From: Dyadobacter pollutisoli
GTDB lineage: Bacteria; Bacteroidota; Bacteroidia; Cytophagales; Spirosomataceae
Reading direction: 5' to 3'
Length of the DNA stretch: 64,000 nucleotides
Assembly: GCF_026625565.1 (NCBI RefSeq)
Contig: NZ_CP112998.1
Coordinates: forward strand, 1,552,501-1,616,500
Within the stretch, counting starts at the first letter, position 1. Each line of letters begins with the position of its first letter. Under the pieces are notes generated by a model. That model saw only the letters and a list, made by a program, of their open reading frames with translations. It was not told the origin of the DNA and searched no databases. This document shows, piece by piece, positions 43,592 to 52,521 of the stretch. Position numbers and translations under genes: made by a program.

Positions 43592-44359
43592 TCAGATCAG
43601 ATAATCAAAGTTAAATTTTAAATGCCGGTATAGGTGCCTTAATTGTGAAAGAAAAAAATTGTCGCTTTCCCGCCAGCTCTCCCTTTTCATTGTGCTAGGC
43701 TCGGCTTCGGAATTTTTTTGTGTAAACAAATTTTGAAAATCCCTATAAAAAAGCGCTTTTCCATTCTTTTTAAGAAACGACATCATCATACTGTACTCGG
43801 TAAAATCACCTTTCTGACCCTCAATATACCTTCCGAATTTTGCAAAGAAGTTGTTGCGCCGCAGATGCGGGTGATCGCTGTACATGTAGAACTTACGATA
43901 ACCTGGCCTCCACAAATTAAATACCATATCATAGTATCCCTGGTCAGGGTTTTTCAGGTACGGATATTCGAAATAGGCATAAAAGCGGACCATGTCAATC
44001 TCTGGCCTTGAATTGATCAGCCTCACTGCATGCTCAAAACGCTCGGGGAAAATGGCGGCAGGTGTAAAATCCTCCTGTACATATAAAGTAAGCGGAGTCT
44101 GGACTGCATCCTGGCCCTTGTTAATGTTATTGCCCAATCCTTTGTTTTTGGGAGTTGTGAGCAGCCGGAAATCAAACTGCTTCTGCAATAACTGAAGATA
44201 GTCAATATGCTCGGGTTTGCTGCCATCATCGGAAACGACGATATCTTCGAATCTGCAGTCCAGATCGATAAATGACTTTAAGAGTTGTTCCAGGGATTGG
44301 CTCCTGTTGTAATGGGTGACCAGCAATGTCACGCCTTTAAAGAAATGTTCCTTTTTCAT
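43592..44359 (-). CDS. GT2 glycosyltransferase, paralogue A
   Basis: A 255-residue family 2 glycosyltransferase. The GT-A core is visible: VTLLVTHYNRSQSLEQLL, DIVVSDDGSKPEH (nucleotide-binding aspartates) and VQEDFTPA in place of the DxD. It is a close paralogue of the next gene upstream; both share THYNRS, CRFEDIVVSDDGSKPEH or its near copy, NKGLGNNINKGQDAV and YSDHPHLRRNNFFAKFGRY. It is soluble or peripheral. It is last in a leftward run of three glycosyltransferase genes beginning at 46033. Confidence 0.9.
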   Translation of the reverse strand: MKKEHFFKGVTLLVTHYNRSQSLEQLLKSFIDLDCRFEDIVVSDDGSKPEHIDYLQLLQKQFDFRLLTTPKNKGLGNNINKGQDAVQTPLTLYVQEDFTPAAIFPERFEHAVRLINSRPEIDMVRFYAYFEYPYLKNPDQGYYDMVFNLWRPGYRKFYMYSDHPHLRRNNFFAKFGRYIEGQKGDFTEYSMMMSFLKKNGKALFYRDFQNLFTQKNSEAEPSTMKRESWRESDNFFLSQLRHLYRHLKFNFDYLI

Positions 44360-44382
44360 AGGTTAAGTCAATGCACCCGGGT

Positions 44383-45156
44383 TTATTTCATGAACACAAG
44401 GTCGAGTGTATTCTTTAACCACCGGTAACGGAGGTAGCCAACGCGGGCTAGTTTGACCAGCGGGTTTTCACTGAGTTTCCAGTCGGCTCTTACCATTGTA
44501 CTCGGCTCGTTAGAGGAGTTTTTCTGGTAGAAAATTTTTGTAAAATCGTTGAAAAACAACCCCTTACCTTTTTTTTGTAAAAAACTTACGGCCATTTTGT
44601 ATTCTGTCAGATCGCCTTTAATTCCTTCGGGGTACCTTCCGAATTTCTCCAAAAAGCTGCTACGCCTCAAATGCGGATGGTCGCTGTAATAGTAAAATTT
44701 GAGATGGTTCATGTCCCAGAACGAATATACCATTTCGGAAAACCCCTTTTGAAAAGGTTTCAGGGTGGGGTAGGCAAAGTAGGCGTAAAACCTGACAATG
44801 TCCCATTTGTGATCGGCCCGCATAAACCCGAGCGCATCCTCGAAGTGTTCCGGAAAGAGATCAGACGGTTGGAAATCTTCCTGTACATATAAAGTGTACG
44901 GCGTCTTGACCGCATCCTGGCCCTTGTTGATATTATTGCCGAGGCCTTTGTTGACCGGCGTAGTAACAAGTGTGAAGTTAAACCTGTTTTTAAGGGATTT
45001 CACCTTGGTAAGGTGCTCTGGTTTGCTTCCATCATCGGAAACCACAATGTCTCCAAACCGGCAATTAAGATCTTCAAAACTGTTCAAAAGACGTTCCAGA
45101 GATTCGCTTCGGTTGTAATGGGTAATCAGCAGTGTCGTGTCCTGAAAAATATGCAT
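44383..45156 (-). CDS. GT2 glycosyltransferase, paralogue B
   Basis: 257 residues from the start at 45156 (MHIFQDTTLLITHYNRSESL); the earlier ATG at 45183 would overlap the upstream gene. It is the tandem duplicate of paralogue A, with the same SDDGSKPEH, NKGLGNNINKGQDAV, VQEDF and YSDHPHLRRSSFLEKFGRYPEG landmarks. The gene pair is separated by 23 bases. Duplicated transferases of this type usually differ in acceptor or donor and add similar sugars to successive positions. The operon partner upstream is another GT2 enzyme, 4 bases away. Confidence 0.9.
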   Translation of the reverse strand: MHIFQDTTLLITHYNRSESLERLLNSFEDLNCRFGDIVVSDDGSKPEHLTKVKSLKNRFNFTLVTTPVNKGLGNNINKGQDAVKTPYTLYVQEDFQPSDLFPEHFEDALGFMRADHKWDIVRFYAYFAYPTLKPFQKGFSEMVYSFWDMNHLKFYYYSDHPHLRRSSFLEKFGRYPEGIKGDLTEYKMAVSFLQKKGKGLFFNDFTKIFYQKNSSNEPSTMVRADWKLSENPLVKLARVGYLRYRWLKNTLDLVFMK

Positions 45157-45160
45157 AGGG

Positions 45161-46033
45161 TCAAAACATGGAGAGATAATCACGCATTCCTTTCAATTGT
45201 CGTTTGGCCCGGTTGAAAAACGCATTAGCAATGCTGCCGTCGTCGAGCAGCCTACGCGGGGATGTAAACACGGTGGCTTTGGAATCAGTCACCATTTTCA
45301 GGCTGCCCGCTTTTTTCAGGTTCAGGGCCATTCGACCGTCTTCCGCTTCATTTTGAAAGTCGCTTCCTACAATATTGGCATAAACGCGGGCGCCGTTTAC
45401 TTTGAATCCTCCGGTACTACGGCCAATTTCGGTTACAAACCCCATATTGAAACCGTATACATTGAGATACTCCCTGTTTTTCTTTCTGATTCTGATCATG
45501 ATTCCGGCAAACTTTTCGTAAAGCCAGAGTCCGAGGCGGCCTTGACTATCCGGTGGAATAAATGCATAATTGCCGTACACCCCGGTAATGCCTGAATCCT
45601 TCACCATCGGTGCTACCATCAGGTCCATCCAGTCGGGGGGGTAAAAAGTGTCGGAATCCGCGCAGAGATGGTATTTTCCCCTGGCTAATTCAAGGCCCAT
45701 TTGCCGGGCAAAAGGTGTTCCCTGAACGGTTTGCAGGTAGTTGCGCACACCCAATGTATCGAGCACATTTTGGGTCCCGTCCGTTGAATTATTGTTGATC
45801 ACAATTATTTCAACTTTGTATTTGCTGTTGCTGGCAGACAGCGACGAGAGCGTTCTATAAATGTTATTTTCTTCATTCCAGGCAGGAATCACCACCGAGA
45901 TATCGGGGTTTTCGTCCCTGAAACGACTGATATTCAATTTAAGATGATCAATTTCTTCGCCTGTGAGATCCTGAAACCGCTTGTTGGTAAATAAATGGGG
46001 TAAAATCCATTTCGGCAAACCAAATAAACTCAT
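45161..46033 (-). CDS. GT2 glycosyltransferase
   Basis: A 290-residue family 2 glycosyltransferase with a classical GT-A fold: DISVVIPAWNEENNIYRTL, EIIVINNNSTDGTQ, the Q-G-T-P-F-A-R motif and HLCADSDTFYP, where DSD binds the metal. It has no membrane helix apart from a short hydrophobic N-terminal segment. It starts the leftward operon with the two paralogous GT2 genes. Donor and acceptor cannot be told. The 267 bases upstream, shared with the divergent flippase gene, show no clear consensus promoter. Confidence 0.9.
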   Translation of the reverse strand: MSLFGLPKWILPHLFTNKRFQDLTGEEIDHLKLNISRFRDENPDISVVIPAWNEENNIYRTLSSLSASNSKYKVEIIVINNNSTDGTQNVLDTLGVRNYLQTVQGTPFARQMGLELARGKYHLCADSDTFYPPDWMDLMVAPMVKDSGITGVYGNYAFIPPDSQGRLGLWLYEKFAGIMIRIRKKNREYLNVYGFNMGFVTEIGRSTGGFKVNGARVYANIVGSDFQNEAEDGRMALNLKKAGSLKMVTDSKATVFTSPRRLLDDGSIANAFFNRAKRQLKGMRDYLSMF

Positions 46034-46300
46034 GTCTTAATAATAAAGTGGTTCCAATAAGCTTTCAAATTAATGTTTTCCCGTTGATGAGTGCAGAGCC
46101 TTGGAGGAAAGTTAAAACTTTAATCCGGGTTTGCACAAAAAAATGTAATATTAGTTCTAACGATCTGACTGCAGGATGTTTGGGCAAATTAGTTAAATAA
46201 TCGCTGGAAATAATTCGTGCCTGAGATAAAATCTAATTAAAAAATGACATATTTGCGTAAGCTCATCAAACCCCGGCTCACTTTCTGACTCTGTAAATAA

Positions 46301-47641
46301 ATGGCATTTCAACTTTTACAAAAGTTAAGAAACAAACATTTTCTTTCACTCGCCGGAAATGGTATCATGTCTGTTTTAGGCATGTTGAACATGATTATCC
46401 TGTACCGCGCACTGCCGGTCGCAAGCATTGGAATGTGGGTGTTCTTTCTTTCGATCCTGCTCTTGGTGGATACATTCCGGTCTGGTTTTCTGACGACGGC
46501 TTTCATCAAATTTTACGCGGGTGCCCAGGAAGGCAGAAAGGCCGAGGTCGTGGGTTCGGCCTGGTTTATCGGAGGCTCCATCACCGCCATTCTGCTGCTG
46601 ATCAACATTCCGGCTTTTTTATGCTCTTCGTATTTCAAAAATCCGTCGCTGATCCTTTTTCTGGAATGGTTTGGAGTGATCTATGTGGCTTCACTGCCTT
46701 ATTTTATCGCCTCATGCGTAGTGCAGGCTGAGCAAAGGTTCGATCAGTTGTTATGCATCCGTTTTTTAAGTCAAGGTGTTTTTATACTGTTTGTGATCAT
46801 CATGGCGGTCACCAAAACGGCCAACCTGCAAAATATTATTTACGCCTACCTTGGGGGAGCGGCGATGACTAGCGTTTTTACCGTTGTAATGGGCTGGGCC
46901 AGGCTGTCTGATTTTAAGAACAGGACGCGATACTGTATCGCTGAGATATTTCATTTTGGAAAATATAGCGTTGGTACTACGCTCAGTTCGAATCTTTTTG
47001 GAACTTCCAACAACATGATCATCAATTTCATGCTGGGACCGGAAGCATTGGCCGTTTTTAATTTAGGGCAAAGGTTGATGGAGGTCATAGAAATCCCCCT
47101 CCGTAGCTTTGCCGCTACGGGTATGCCCGAGCTTTCGGCCGCCTATAACGAAGGTAATCGGGAGAAAGTGATCATGACCATGAAACGCTATACCGGGCTC
47201 ATCACCGTAGCCTTGTTACCTGCCTGTATAGGCGCGGTGCTCTTAGCGGATGTCGCCATTAATATCATCGGTGGTAGCAAATATGTTGATTCAGAGGCGG
47301 CTAATATTATGCGGCTTTTTATGACATTCGCATTGCTCTACCCGCTCGACCGCTTTTTTGCACTTACCCTGGACGTGATCCATCAACCCAAGATCAATTT
47401 TATAAAAGTGCTTCTAATGCTTGCGGGTAGTGTTTCGGCCTCCTTTTTAGGCATTTACCTCATTGGCAATGTGTATGGGGTGGCCGTCGCAGGTGTTTTC
47501 CCGACATTGATTGGCGTGAGTATTGGCTATTGGGGACTCAACCGTTTTCAGCCTTTCAGCCTATTCAGTGTATTTGCTACGGGGTATACCGAGGCTGTTG
47601 GCCTGGTGAAAACTTACTGGCTCAAACTGGCCGTCAAATAA
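46301..47641 (+). CDS. Wzx-like polysaccharide flippase
   Basis: A 446-residue integral membrane protein with 12-14 hydrophobic helices of the MATE/MOP flippase superfamily. Typical segments are FLSLAGNGIMSVLGMLNMIILYRAL at the start, YSVGTTLSSNLFGTSNNMIINFMLG in the middle (start of the second bundle) and LGQRLMEVIEIPLRSFAATGMPELSAAY. It would flip undecaprenyl-linked repeat units across the inner membrane for the Wzy polymerase. It is divergent from the GT2 operon, and its stop codon is 39 bases from that of the convergent acyltransferase gene. Confidence 0.9.
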   Translation: MAFQLLQKLRNKHFLSLAGNGIMSVLGMLNMIILYRALPVASIGMWVFFLSILLLVDTFRSGFLTTAFIKFYAGAQEGRKAEVVGSAWFIGGSITAILLLINIPAFLCSSYFKNPSLILFLEWFGVIYVASLPYFIASCVVQAEQRFDQLLCIRFLSQGVFILFVIIMAVTKTANLQNIIYAYLGGAAMTSVFTVVMGWARLSDFKNRTRYCIAEIFHFGKYSVGTTLSSNLFGTSNNMIINFMLGPEALAVFNLGQRLMEVIEIPLRSFAATGMPELSAAYNEGNREKVIMTMKRYTGLITVALLPACIGAVLLADVAINIIGGSKYVDSEAANIMRLFMTFALLYPLDRFFALTLDVIHQPKINFIKVLLMLAGSVSASFLGIYLIGNVYGVAVAGVFPTLIGVSIGYWGLNRFQPFSLFSVFATGYTEAVGLVKTYWLKLAVK

Positions 47642-47680
47642 GGTAGCGGTCTTTTCAAAACCAATGCAAGTAGCCTGACA

Positions 47681-48793
47681 CTATTTTCCAACTTCTTCCT
47701 GAGCAGGTTTGCGCTTGGACTTATATTGAAAGCGCATTTCAATGTTCTTATAAGTCCAAGCCGATACAAAATAGATCAATGCAAAGTTTAAAATGACCAG
47801 GTAGGAATAATCTTGCGGCTGAAATTTGAGCAGCCGAATGAAAAGCACATTAAATAGACTGATCATCAACGCGTGTGTCATATAGATAGAGTAGGAATAT
47901 TTTCCCAACTGATGAAAGAGTCTGATGCTTTTCAATCCTGTTGATACAATGCCTTTTTCAAAGGAAAAAGTATAAATACAGGCAAAAAATAAGATCTCAA
48001 ATACCGCCCCCCAAGGTTTCATGATCTGACCTTCATAAATACAAAGTATGATTAATGAGAGCGTAATGACCTCTGCAATCGAAAAAATGACCGGCGGCCA
48101 TGTCCTAAGGGTTTGGTGTGTATTGTCAAACAGATTAAAGCAGGTCACGCCCGTAAAAAAGCCCATAATTCCTCTGAGAAATCCGTAGTTGAAACTGTAA
48201 TTGATCTGAAAATTGGTGGATACCTGCCAAAGCCCGGCTAGTGAAATAATGATAACCAGTGCGTAAAAGACGTTTTTACGGGCGAATTGGCCCGATGAAT
48301 GGATGAAGACTACAAGCGTCCCAAACACAATGTATGCAATCATTTCAGCGCTGATAGACCAGCTGGGAATATTCCAGCTTACGTCAGCCACGCCAGGAAA
48401 AGGTGTTGAGTTGAGAAGAAATAACGAGCTGAAAAATGTATAAATGTTATTGGCTGGATTCACCAGATTGTTAACCTGAATGTAGGGACTAAGCAGATTT
48501 TTGGCAATTTCCATTCCAACAAATGCCAGCAGCATCACCAAATGAAGAGGATAAACACGGTAAATTCTCTTAGTCAGAAACAGTTTAAGCTGAGGGCCAT
48601 CAGAGAGGAACTGATAACTGTAGGCAATTACAAAGCCGCTGAGGACAAAGAAAAAATCTACGAACATATCGCAGTTCTCAATAAACTGATTATTCAATAT
48701 TGGTGTGTCCGAAAAAGGCGCCAGGTGAAATATAAAGACCAGAGAGGCGAATAACCCACGAAAAATATCTAAAACTTCAAATCTGTGTTTCAT
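47681..48793 (-). CDS. Acyltransferase 3 family membrane protein
   Basis: 370 residues from the start at 48793 (MKHRFEVLDIFRGLFASLVFIFHL), which leaves a one-base gap to the upstream gene; the ATG at 48826 would overlap it. About ten membrane helices and the family motifs are visible: FRGLFASLVFIFHLAPF with the likely catalytic histidine, then DFFFVLSGFVIAYSY and NIPSWSISAEMIAYIVFG. Such OafA-like enzymes O-acetylate polysaccharides on the outer face of the inner membrane. It is the last gene of the leftward operon carrying the partner-switching proteins, which links acylation to that signalling unit. Confidence 0.88.
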   Translation of the reverse strand: MKHRFEVLDIFRGLFASLVFIFHLAPFSDTPILNNQFIENCDMFVDFFFVLSGFVIAYSYQFLSDGPQLKLFLTKRIYRVYPLHLVMLLAFVGMEIAKNLLSPYIQVNNLVNPANNIYTFFSSLFLLNSTPFPGVADVSWNIPSWSISAEMIAYIVFGTLVVFIHSSGQFARKNVFYALVIIISLAGLWQVSTNFQINYSFNYGFLRGIMGFFTGVTCFNLFDNTHQTLRTWPPVIFSIAEVITLSLIILCIYEGQIMKPWGAVFEILFFACIYTFSFEKGIVSTGLKSIRLFHQLGKYSYSIYMTHALMISLFNVLFIRLLKFQPQDYSYLVILNFALIYFVSAWTYKNIEMRFQYKSKRKPAQEEVGK

Positions 48794-48794
48794 A

Positions 48795-49364
48795 CTATTT
48801 GCTGTTGAGATTGAACAGGCACGCAAAGCGGTTTACCTTGTTCAGCGGATCGTATTCGTAGGTGAATTCATCGGATGCCTTGGTCATGATCAACAGACCA
48901 AAATGCTCGCTGGTATCTGTCAGCAGCCCCGGCATTTCCATACCGGCCATTTTTTCAATAAAAAAAACTGCTTTACCATTTTGATCGGTTCTGACACACA
49001 AAGAGTCCATCCCGTTGTGGTAAATTGGGAAATCAATAGGAGGGGAGAGGTTTTCCAATGGCCAGCTGATTTTTCCATTATTCTGCCCTGTCAGTATGAG
49101 CGGCTTTCCTGAGTCCGCTTTTTCGAGTACCAGCTCAGATCTGCTGATCTTGATTTTCAGCGCTGACTCGTCCTGCCCTGAATGCTTGACCGCATTGGTC
49201 AGCAACTCGGTAATTACCCATTTGATCCTCGATAAAACAGATTCGTCAATTAAATGGGATTCTGTGTTTTTTCTGATCTGGTCCAGGCATACATTCAACG
49301 TGCCGGGAATTGCCTCCCGGTGACATCTAAAAACTATATTGATCTCGTCTGAATCCTCCTTCAT
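48795..49364 (-). CDS. RsbW-like HATPase anti-sigma-type kinase
   Basis: A 189-residue protein with a GHKL ATPase domain of the RsbW/SpoIIAB sort. The N-box helix is VITELLTNAVKHSG, and the last part HFGLLIMTKASDEFTYEYD resembles the G2-box strand region. The G1 box is weak and a long insertion lies between these parts, so ATP binding may be altered. Family members phosphorylate a STAS partner on serine and hold another protein when the STAS is phosphorylated. The STAS gene is 3 bases upstream. No sigma-B-type factor is encoded in the window. Confidence 0.8.
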   Translation of the reverse strand: MKEDSDEINIVFRCHREAIPGTLNVCLDQIRKNTESHLIDESVLSRIKWVITELLTNAVKHSGQDESALKIKISRSELVLEKADSGKPLILTGQNNGKISWPLENLSPPIDFPIYHNGMDSLCVRTDQNGKAVFFIEKMAGMEMPGLLTDTSEHFGLLIMTKASDEFTYEYDPLNKVNRFACLFNLNSK

Positions 49365-49367
49365 AAG

Positions 49368-49706
49368 CTACTTTACTGATTCCATCGCCTGTTCATAGTC
49401 TTTAAACATTTTAAAGACCTTATCCATCCTGATCAGTGTCAGCAGGTTTTTGACGTCCGGTTTAAGAGAGACAAGATAGATATCGACGTTGCGAGGCATA
49501 GCATATTTTAATGCCACCACCAAACTCCCCAGAAAAGAGCTGTCGATATAATTCACATTTTCGAAACTTACTATTACCAGCCTGGCACCGTTGGCGATCA
49601 GGCTTATCATTTCCTCCTTGAATAACTCGGCATTTGTCAGACTGGCCTCTTCCGGTAAAATGGTGGCTTGTATAACGCGGTGAATTTGGGTGACTTGTAA
49701 AATCAT
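49368..49706 (-). CDS. STAS-domain anti-sigma-antagonist-like protein
   Basis: A 112-residue STAS domain of the RsbV/SpoIIAA type. The conserved serine phosphorylation segment is visible as VNYIDSSFLGSLVVALKYA, with the target serine in DSS. It would be dephosphorylated by the SpoIIE-type phosphatase encoded 6 bases upstream and phosphorylated by the HATPase kinase encoded 3 bases downstream, giving a complete switch. What it releases is not known; a glycosyltransferase, acyltransferase or membrane protein of this locus is as likely as a sigma factor. Confidence 0.88.
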   Translation of the reverse strand: MILQVTQIHRVIQATILPEEASLTNAELFKEEMISLIANGARLVIVSFENVNYIDSSFLGSLVVALKYAMPRNVDIYLVSLKPDVKNLLTLIRMDKVFKMFKDYEQAMESVK

Positions 49707-49712
49707 TGGGGA

Positions 49713-50870
49713 TTATTGTTTTTCTATAAAAATGATACTGGCGTCGTCCATTTGATTATTATCATCGATCCTTTCCAGGACTTGTGAAGTGATCTGCTCA
49801 AAACTTTCCGGCTCGCCCAAGTATGGACTTATTTTCTCGACAAAGAACGGATAATCGCTTTTTTTCGAACCATTGGATGGGATATCAATCATGCCATCGG
49901 TAAAAATGGCAAGCTGGTCCCCCGGCTTCATTCCGATGATCTGTTTGTCGTAAAAGCCATCTTCGAGAAGGCCCAGTAGCAATCCCGAAGACTGTATGGT
50001 TGTCACTTGCCGGTCGCCAGACTTGTAGCTGATCAGGGGCAGATCGCCTGCACCTGTGTAATGAACTTCGCCTGTTTCGCTGTCCAGCAGCAGAAGCGAG
50101 AGGCTGGATAAAATATTCTGAAGGCCTTCATCGAGGTAAATGAGCTTATTGATTTTCTGGACGATCACGTCAAGGTTAAAATCGTTGTCCAGCACGCAAA
50201 ACCGGATCGCAGCCCGGATATAGCTCAAAAAACCGAATGTGAAAAACCATGCCTGCCATTTCTTGCCCATGATATCGCCCAAAAAAGCAAAAGAAAAGCG
50301 GCTGTCGGCATGCACAAAATCGATGAAATCCCCTCCGGGATAGCCCCGGTATCCCCTGTGCCAGAAGTATATCCTGTAACCGGCCACTTTTGGGGCCTTT
50401 ATCGGTATCGACTTGACATTAAGTGTTTCGGCAGCAATTTTTAGCTCGCGAACCGATCTGACATGTTCATTTTGAAGAGAGGTGATGATATTGTTCAGCT
50501 TGGAAATGATCACTGGGATAGGTGTTTCCTTATTGATAAAATCCAGCGCATACATGCTGAGCCCTTCCAGCACCAGCGAATTGTCGGTGAACGAAGTAAG
50601 GAAAACGAATGGAATGTCGCGGACGTTGGGATTTAGCAAAACCGCCTGCCTAAAATCAAAGCCATTCATTTCCGGCATGTCATAGTCGGATAAAATCAGA
50701 TCGGGGGTTTCGACCAGTAGCAGCTCGAGGGCTTCTGTGGCTGATTCGCACAACACGCAATTGTAGCCGGCTTTCAATAGGGAGGCTTCGATAACCTTGC
50801 GAAACAAAAGGTTATCTTCTACCAGAAGGATCTTTTTAACGGTGGTGGGAGGGTTGGGAAAACTGATCAT
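49713..50870 (-). CDS. Receiver-SpoIIE phosphatase (RsbU-like)
   Basis: A 385-residue protein with an N-terminal receiver (LLVEDNLLFRK, LILSDYDMPEMNG, FVFLTSF, FINKETP) and a C-terminal PP2C-like SpoIIE domain at about 165-385. The phosphatase metal motifs are present: YPGGDFIDF, FLGDIMGK, IFTDGMID and DDASIIF. Phosphorylation of the receiver should switch dephosphorylation of the STAS protein. It overlaps the membrane-protein gene upstream by four bases. It thus connects the phosphorelay proteins of the locus to the partner-switching module. Confidence 0.93.
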   Translation of the reverse strand: MISFPNPPTTVKKILLVEDNLLFRKVIEASLLKAGYNCVLCESATEALELLLVETPDLILSDYDMPEMNGFDFRQAVLLNPNVRDIPFVFLTSFTDNSLVLEGLSMYALDFINKETPIPVIISKLNNIITSLQNEHVRSVRELKIAAETLNVKSIPIKAPKVAGYRIYFWHRGYRGYPGGDFIDFVHADSRFSFAFLGDIMGKKWQAWFFTFGFLSYIRAAIRFCVLDNDFNLDVIVQKINKLIYLDEGLQNILSSLSLLLLDSETGEVHYTGAGDLPLISYKSGDRQVTTIQSSGLLLGLLEDGFYDKQIIGMKPGDQLAIFTDGMIDIPSNGSKKSDYPFFVEKISPYLGEPESFEQITSQVLERIDDNNQMDDASIIFIEKQ

Positions 50871-51418
50871 TTCTTGTTGAAATTTAACACGAACAGAAGT
50901 ACTCCCCCAAAAATAATCAGTAATGAAACCAGATCCATTACGGTAACACCGTCATTTGCATTAAAATAAAAAACAGTTAAGATCTCAAAGTCGGGCGGCG
51001 CTGGCATAATGATCATGGCAAAGCCGAAAACAATAAGCAAAACGGCTAACAAAAATAAAACCCCCTTTTGCAAAAAATGGCGCCGGGGCAACCTGTTTGC
51101 CATTTTACTGTCTATTTTGTTTTCTGCCAGCAATTTTTCAAGCCCTTCCAGCAGCTCCTCGCGAGATAGATTATTATCCTGATCGAGTGCCTGAAAAGGT
51201 GCAATCTGCTTCTGGGTAATTGCGGATCGTTTAAATGCGTCTGCAATGCGCTGCTCACAGGCCCTGGAATGATCGATGTCTACATTGGTCTGCTCAATTA
51301 CCTGCACTAGTTCCTTTATCTTGGAATCAAGTAGGGTGTAATCCGATGTCGGTTGGGAAACGTAACTTTCGGTTTCTTCCGCAACTTTTTTGATATCCCG
51401 CAGCCTAGGTATTTTCAC
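50867..51418 (-). CDS. Membrane protein of unknown function in the partner-switching operon
   Basis: A 183-residue protein. Residues 1-115 are charged and helical, probably a cytoplasmic coiled coil (IKELVQVIEQTNVDIDHSRACEQ, LSREELLEGLEKLLAENKID). Two membrane helices follow at about 124-144 and 162-181 with a short periplasmic loop. I do not recognise the family. It heads the five-gene leftward operon and is translationally coupled to the phosphatase (ATGA overlap), so it may anchor or sense for the switch. Confidence 0.65.
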   Translation of the reverse strand: MKIPRLRDIKKVAEETESYVSQPTSDYTLLDSKIKELVQVIEQTNVDIDHSRACEQRIADAFKRSAITQKQIAPFQALDQDNNLSREELLEGLEKLLAENKIDSKMANRLPRRHFLQKGVLFLLAVLLIVFGFAMIIMPAPPDFEILTVFYFNANDGVTVMDLVSLLIIFGGVLLFVLNFNKK

Positions 51419-51502
51419 TTTGTCAATAATTGATTAGATTTTGTTTAGCTAAAACAGCATTTGCCAGGTCTTATCGACAAAATCCGCTGGCTCGCGGCAC
51501 AT

Positions 51503-51536
51503 TTTGGTTAAAGCTATATTTTTATTGTTAAATTTG
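51503..51536 (+). promoter_or_regulatory. Bacteroidota-type promoter of the GT2 gene pair
   Basis: TTTG (51503-51506), 22 bases, then TAAATTTG (51529-51536), a perfect -7 box. Transcription would begin near 51543, about 58 bases before the GT2 start codon. Confidence 0.55.
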
Positions 51537-51600
51537 AAATAGTTCTACAAATCAATAAAAATTTTTCCCCAATTCAGAACAGCCCGGTTTCTCATTTTGT

Positions 51601-52518
51601 ATGAAGAGCGTCTCCATTGTTACTGTGAATTTTAACCAGCCTCAGGTTACAGAGGATTTGCTCAAATCACTGGAAGTGGTTAATACTTATCCCGATCTGG
51701 AAATAATAGTCGTTGACAATGCAAGCAAGGTGAACCCTGTTCCCAATTGGCAGCGCACGTATAAGGATATAAAGTTTGTCAGGTCTGAGGTAAACACTGG
51801 CTTTGCGGGCGGTAACAACATTGGTATCAGGGAAGCGACGGGTGAGTATTTGTTTCTGATCAATAACGACACCGAAGTAACGGCTGACCTGATAACCAGG
51901 CTCGTCAATACCATGGAGGCAAACCCGAAGATCGGTCTGATATCGCCGAAAATCCATTATTTCGATCATCCGGGTATGCTCCAATACACAGGGTACACAC
52001 CCATGAATTATTATACGGCGCGAAATGCCTGTATCGGGCAGTTTGAGGAGGATAAGGGCCAGTACGACTCGTTAAGCGGCGTCACTGGTTATGTTCACGG
52101 AGCGGCGATGATGGTTAGGCGGCAAGCCTTGGAGAAAGCCGGCGGTATGGCAGAAAACTATTTTCTATATTATGAAGAACTGGACTGGTGCGAGCGGATC
52201 AGAAAAGCGGGCTATGAAATTCACGTAGATCTTTCGGCATTGATATACCACAAAGAGTCCGTTTCAGTAGGAAAGCGCACGGCGTTGAAAGAATTTTTTA
52301 TGAACCGCAACAGGATATTGTTTATCCGTAAAAATGCCCCTGGGCCTACTTTCTTCATATTTTGCTGTTATTTCCTGGCGACAGTAGTTCCTCGAAACCT
52401 GATACATTATATAAAAAACAAGGAGTTTAGTTTCATTGCTGTTTTCATCAAAGCCATTACCTGGCATTTTACCAACAAAGCCGACAGCGATAACCTGGGC
52501 TTTCCCCTCACCCGTTAA
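51601..52518 (+). CDS. GT2 rhamnosyltransferase-like glycosyltransferase
   Basis: A 305-residue family 2 transferase with the pattern of the rhamnosyltransferase-like (WbbL) subgroup: VSIVTVNFNQPQVTEDLL, LEIIVVDNASK, TGFAGGNNIGIREATGEYLFLINNDTEV, GAAMMVRRQALEKAGGM and YYEELDWCERIRKAGY. The NND motif takes the DxD role. A hydrophobic stretch near 255-275 could attach it to the membrane. The next gene follows after 3 bases, so the two are co-transcribed from the promoter at 51503-51536. Confidence 0.92.
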   Translation: MKSVSIVTVNFNQPQVTEDLLKSLEVVNTYPDLEIIVVDNASKVNPVPNWQRTYKDIKFVRSEVNTGFAGGNNIGIREATGEYLFLINNDTEVTADLITRLVNTMEANPKIGLISPKIHYFDHPGMLQYTGYTPMNYYTARNACIGQFEEDKGQYDSLSGVTGYVHGAAMMVRRQALEKAGGMAENYFLYYEELDWCERIRKAGYEIHVDLSALIYHKESVSVGKRTALKEFFMNRNRILFIRKNAPGPTFFIFCCYFLATVVPRNLIHYIKNKEFSFIAVFIKAITWHFTNKADSDNLGFPLTR

Positions 52519-52521
52519 TTT

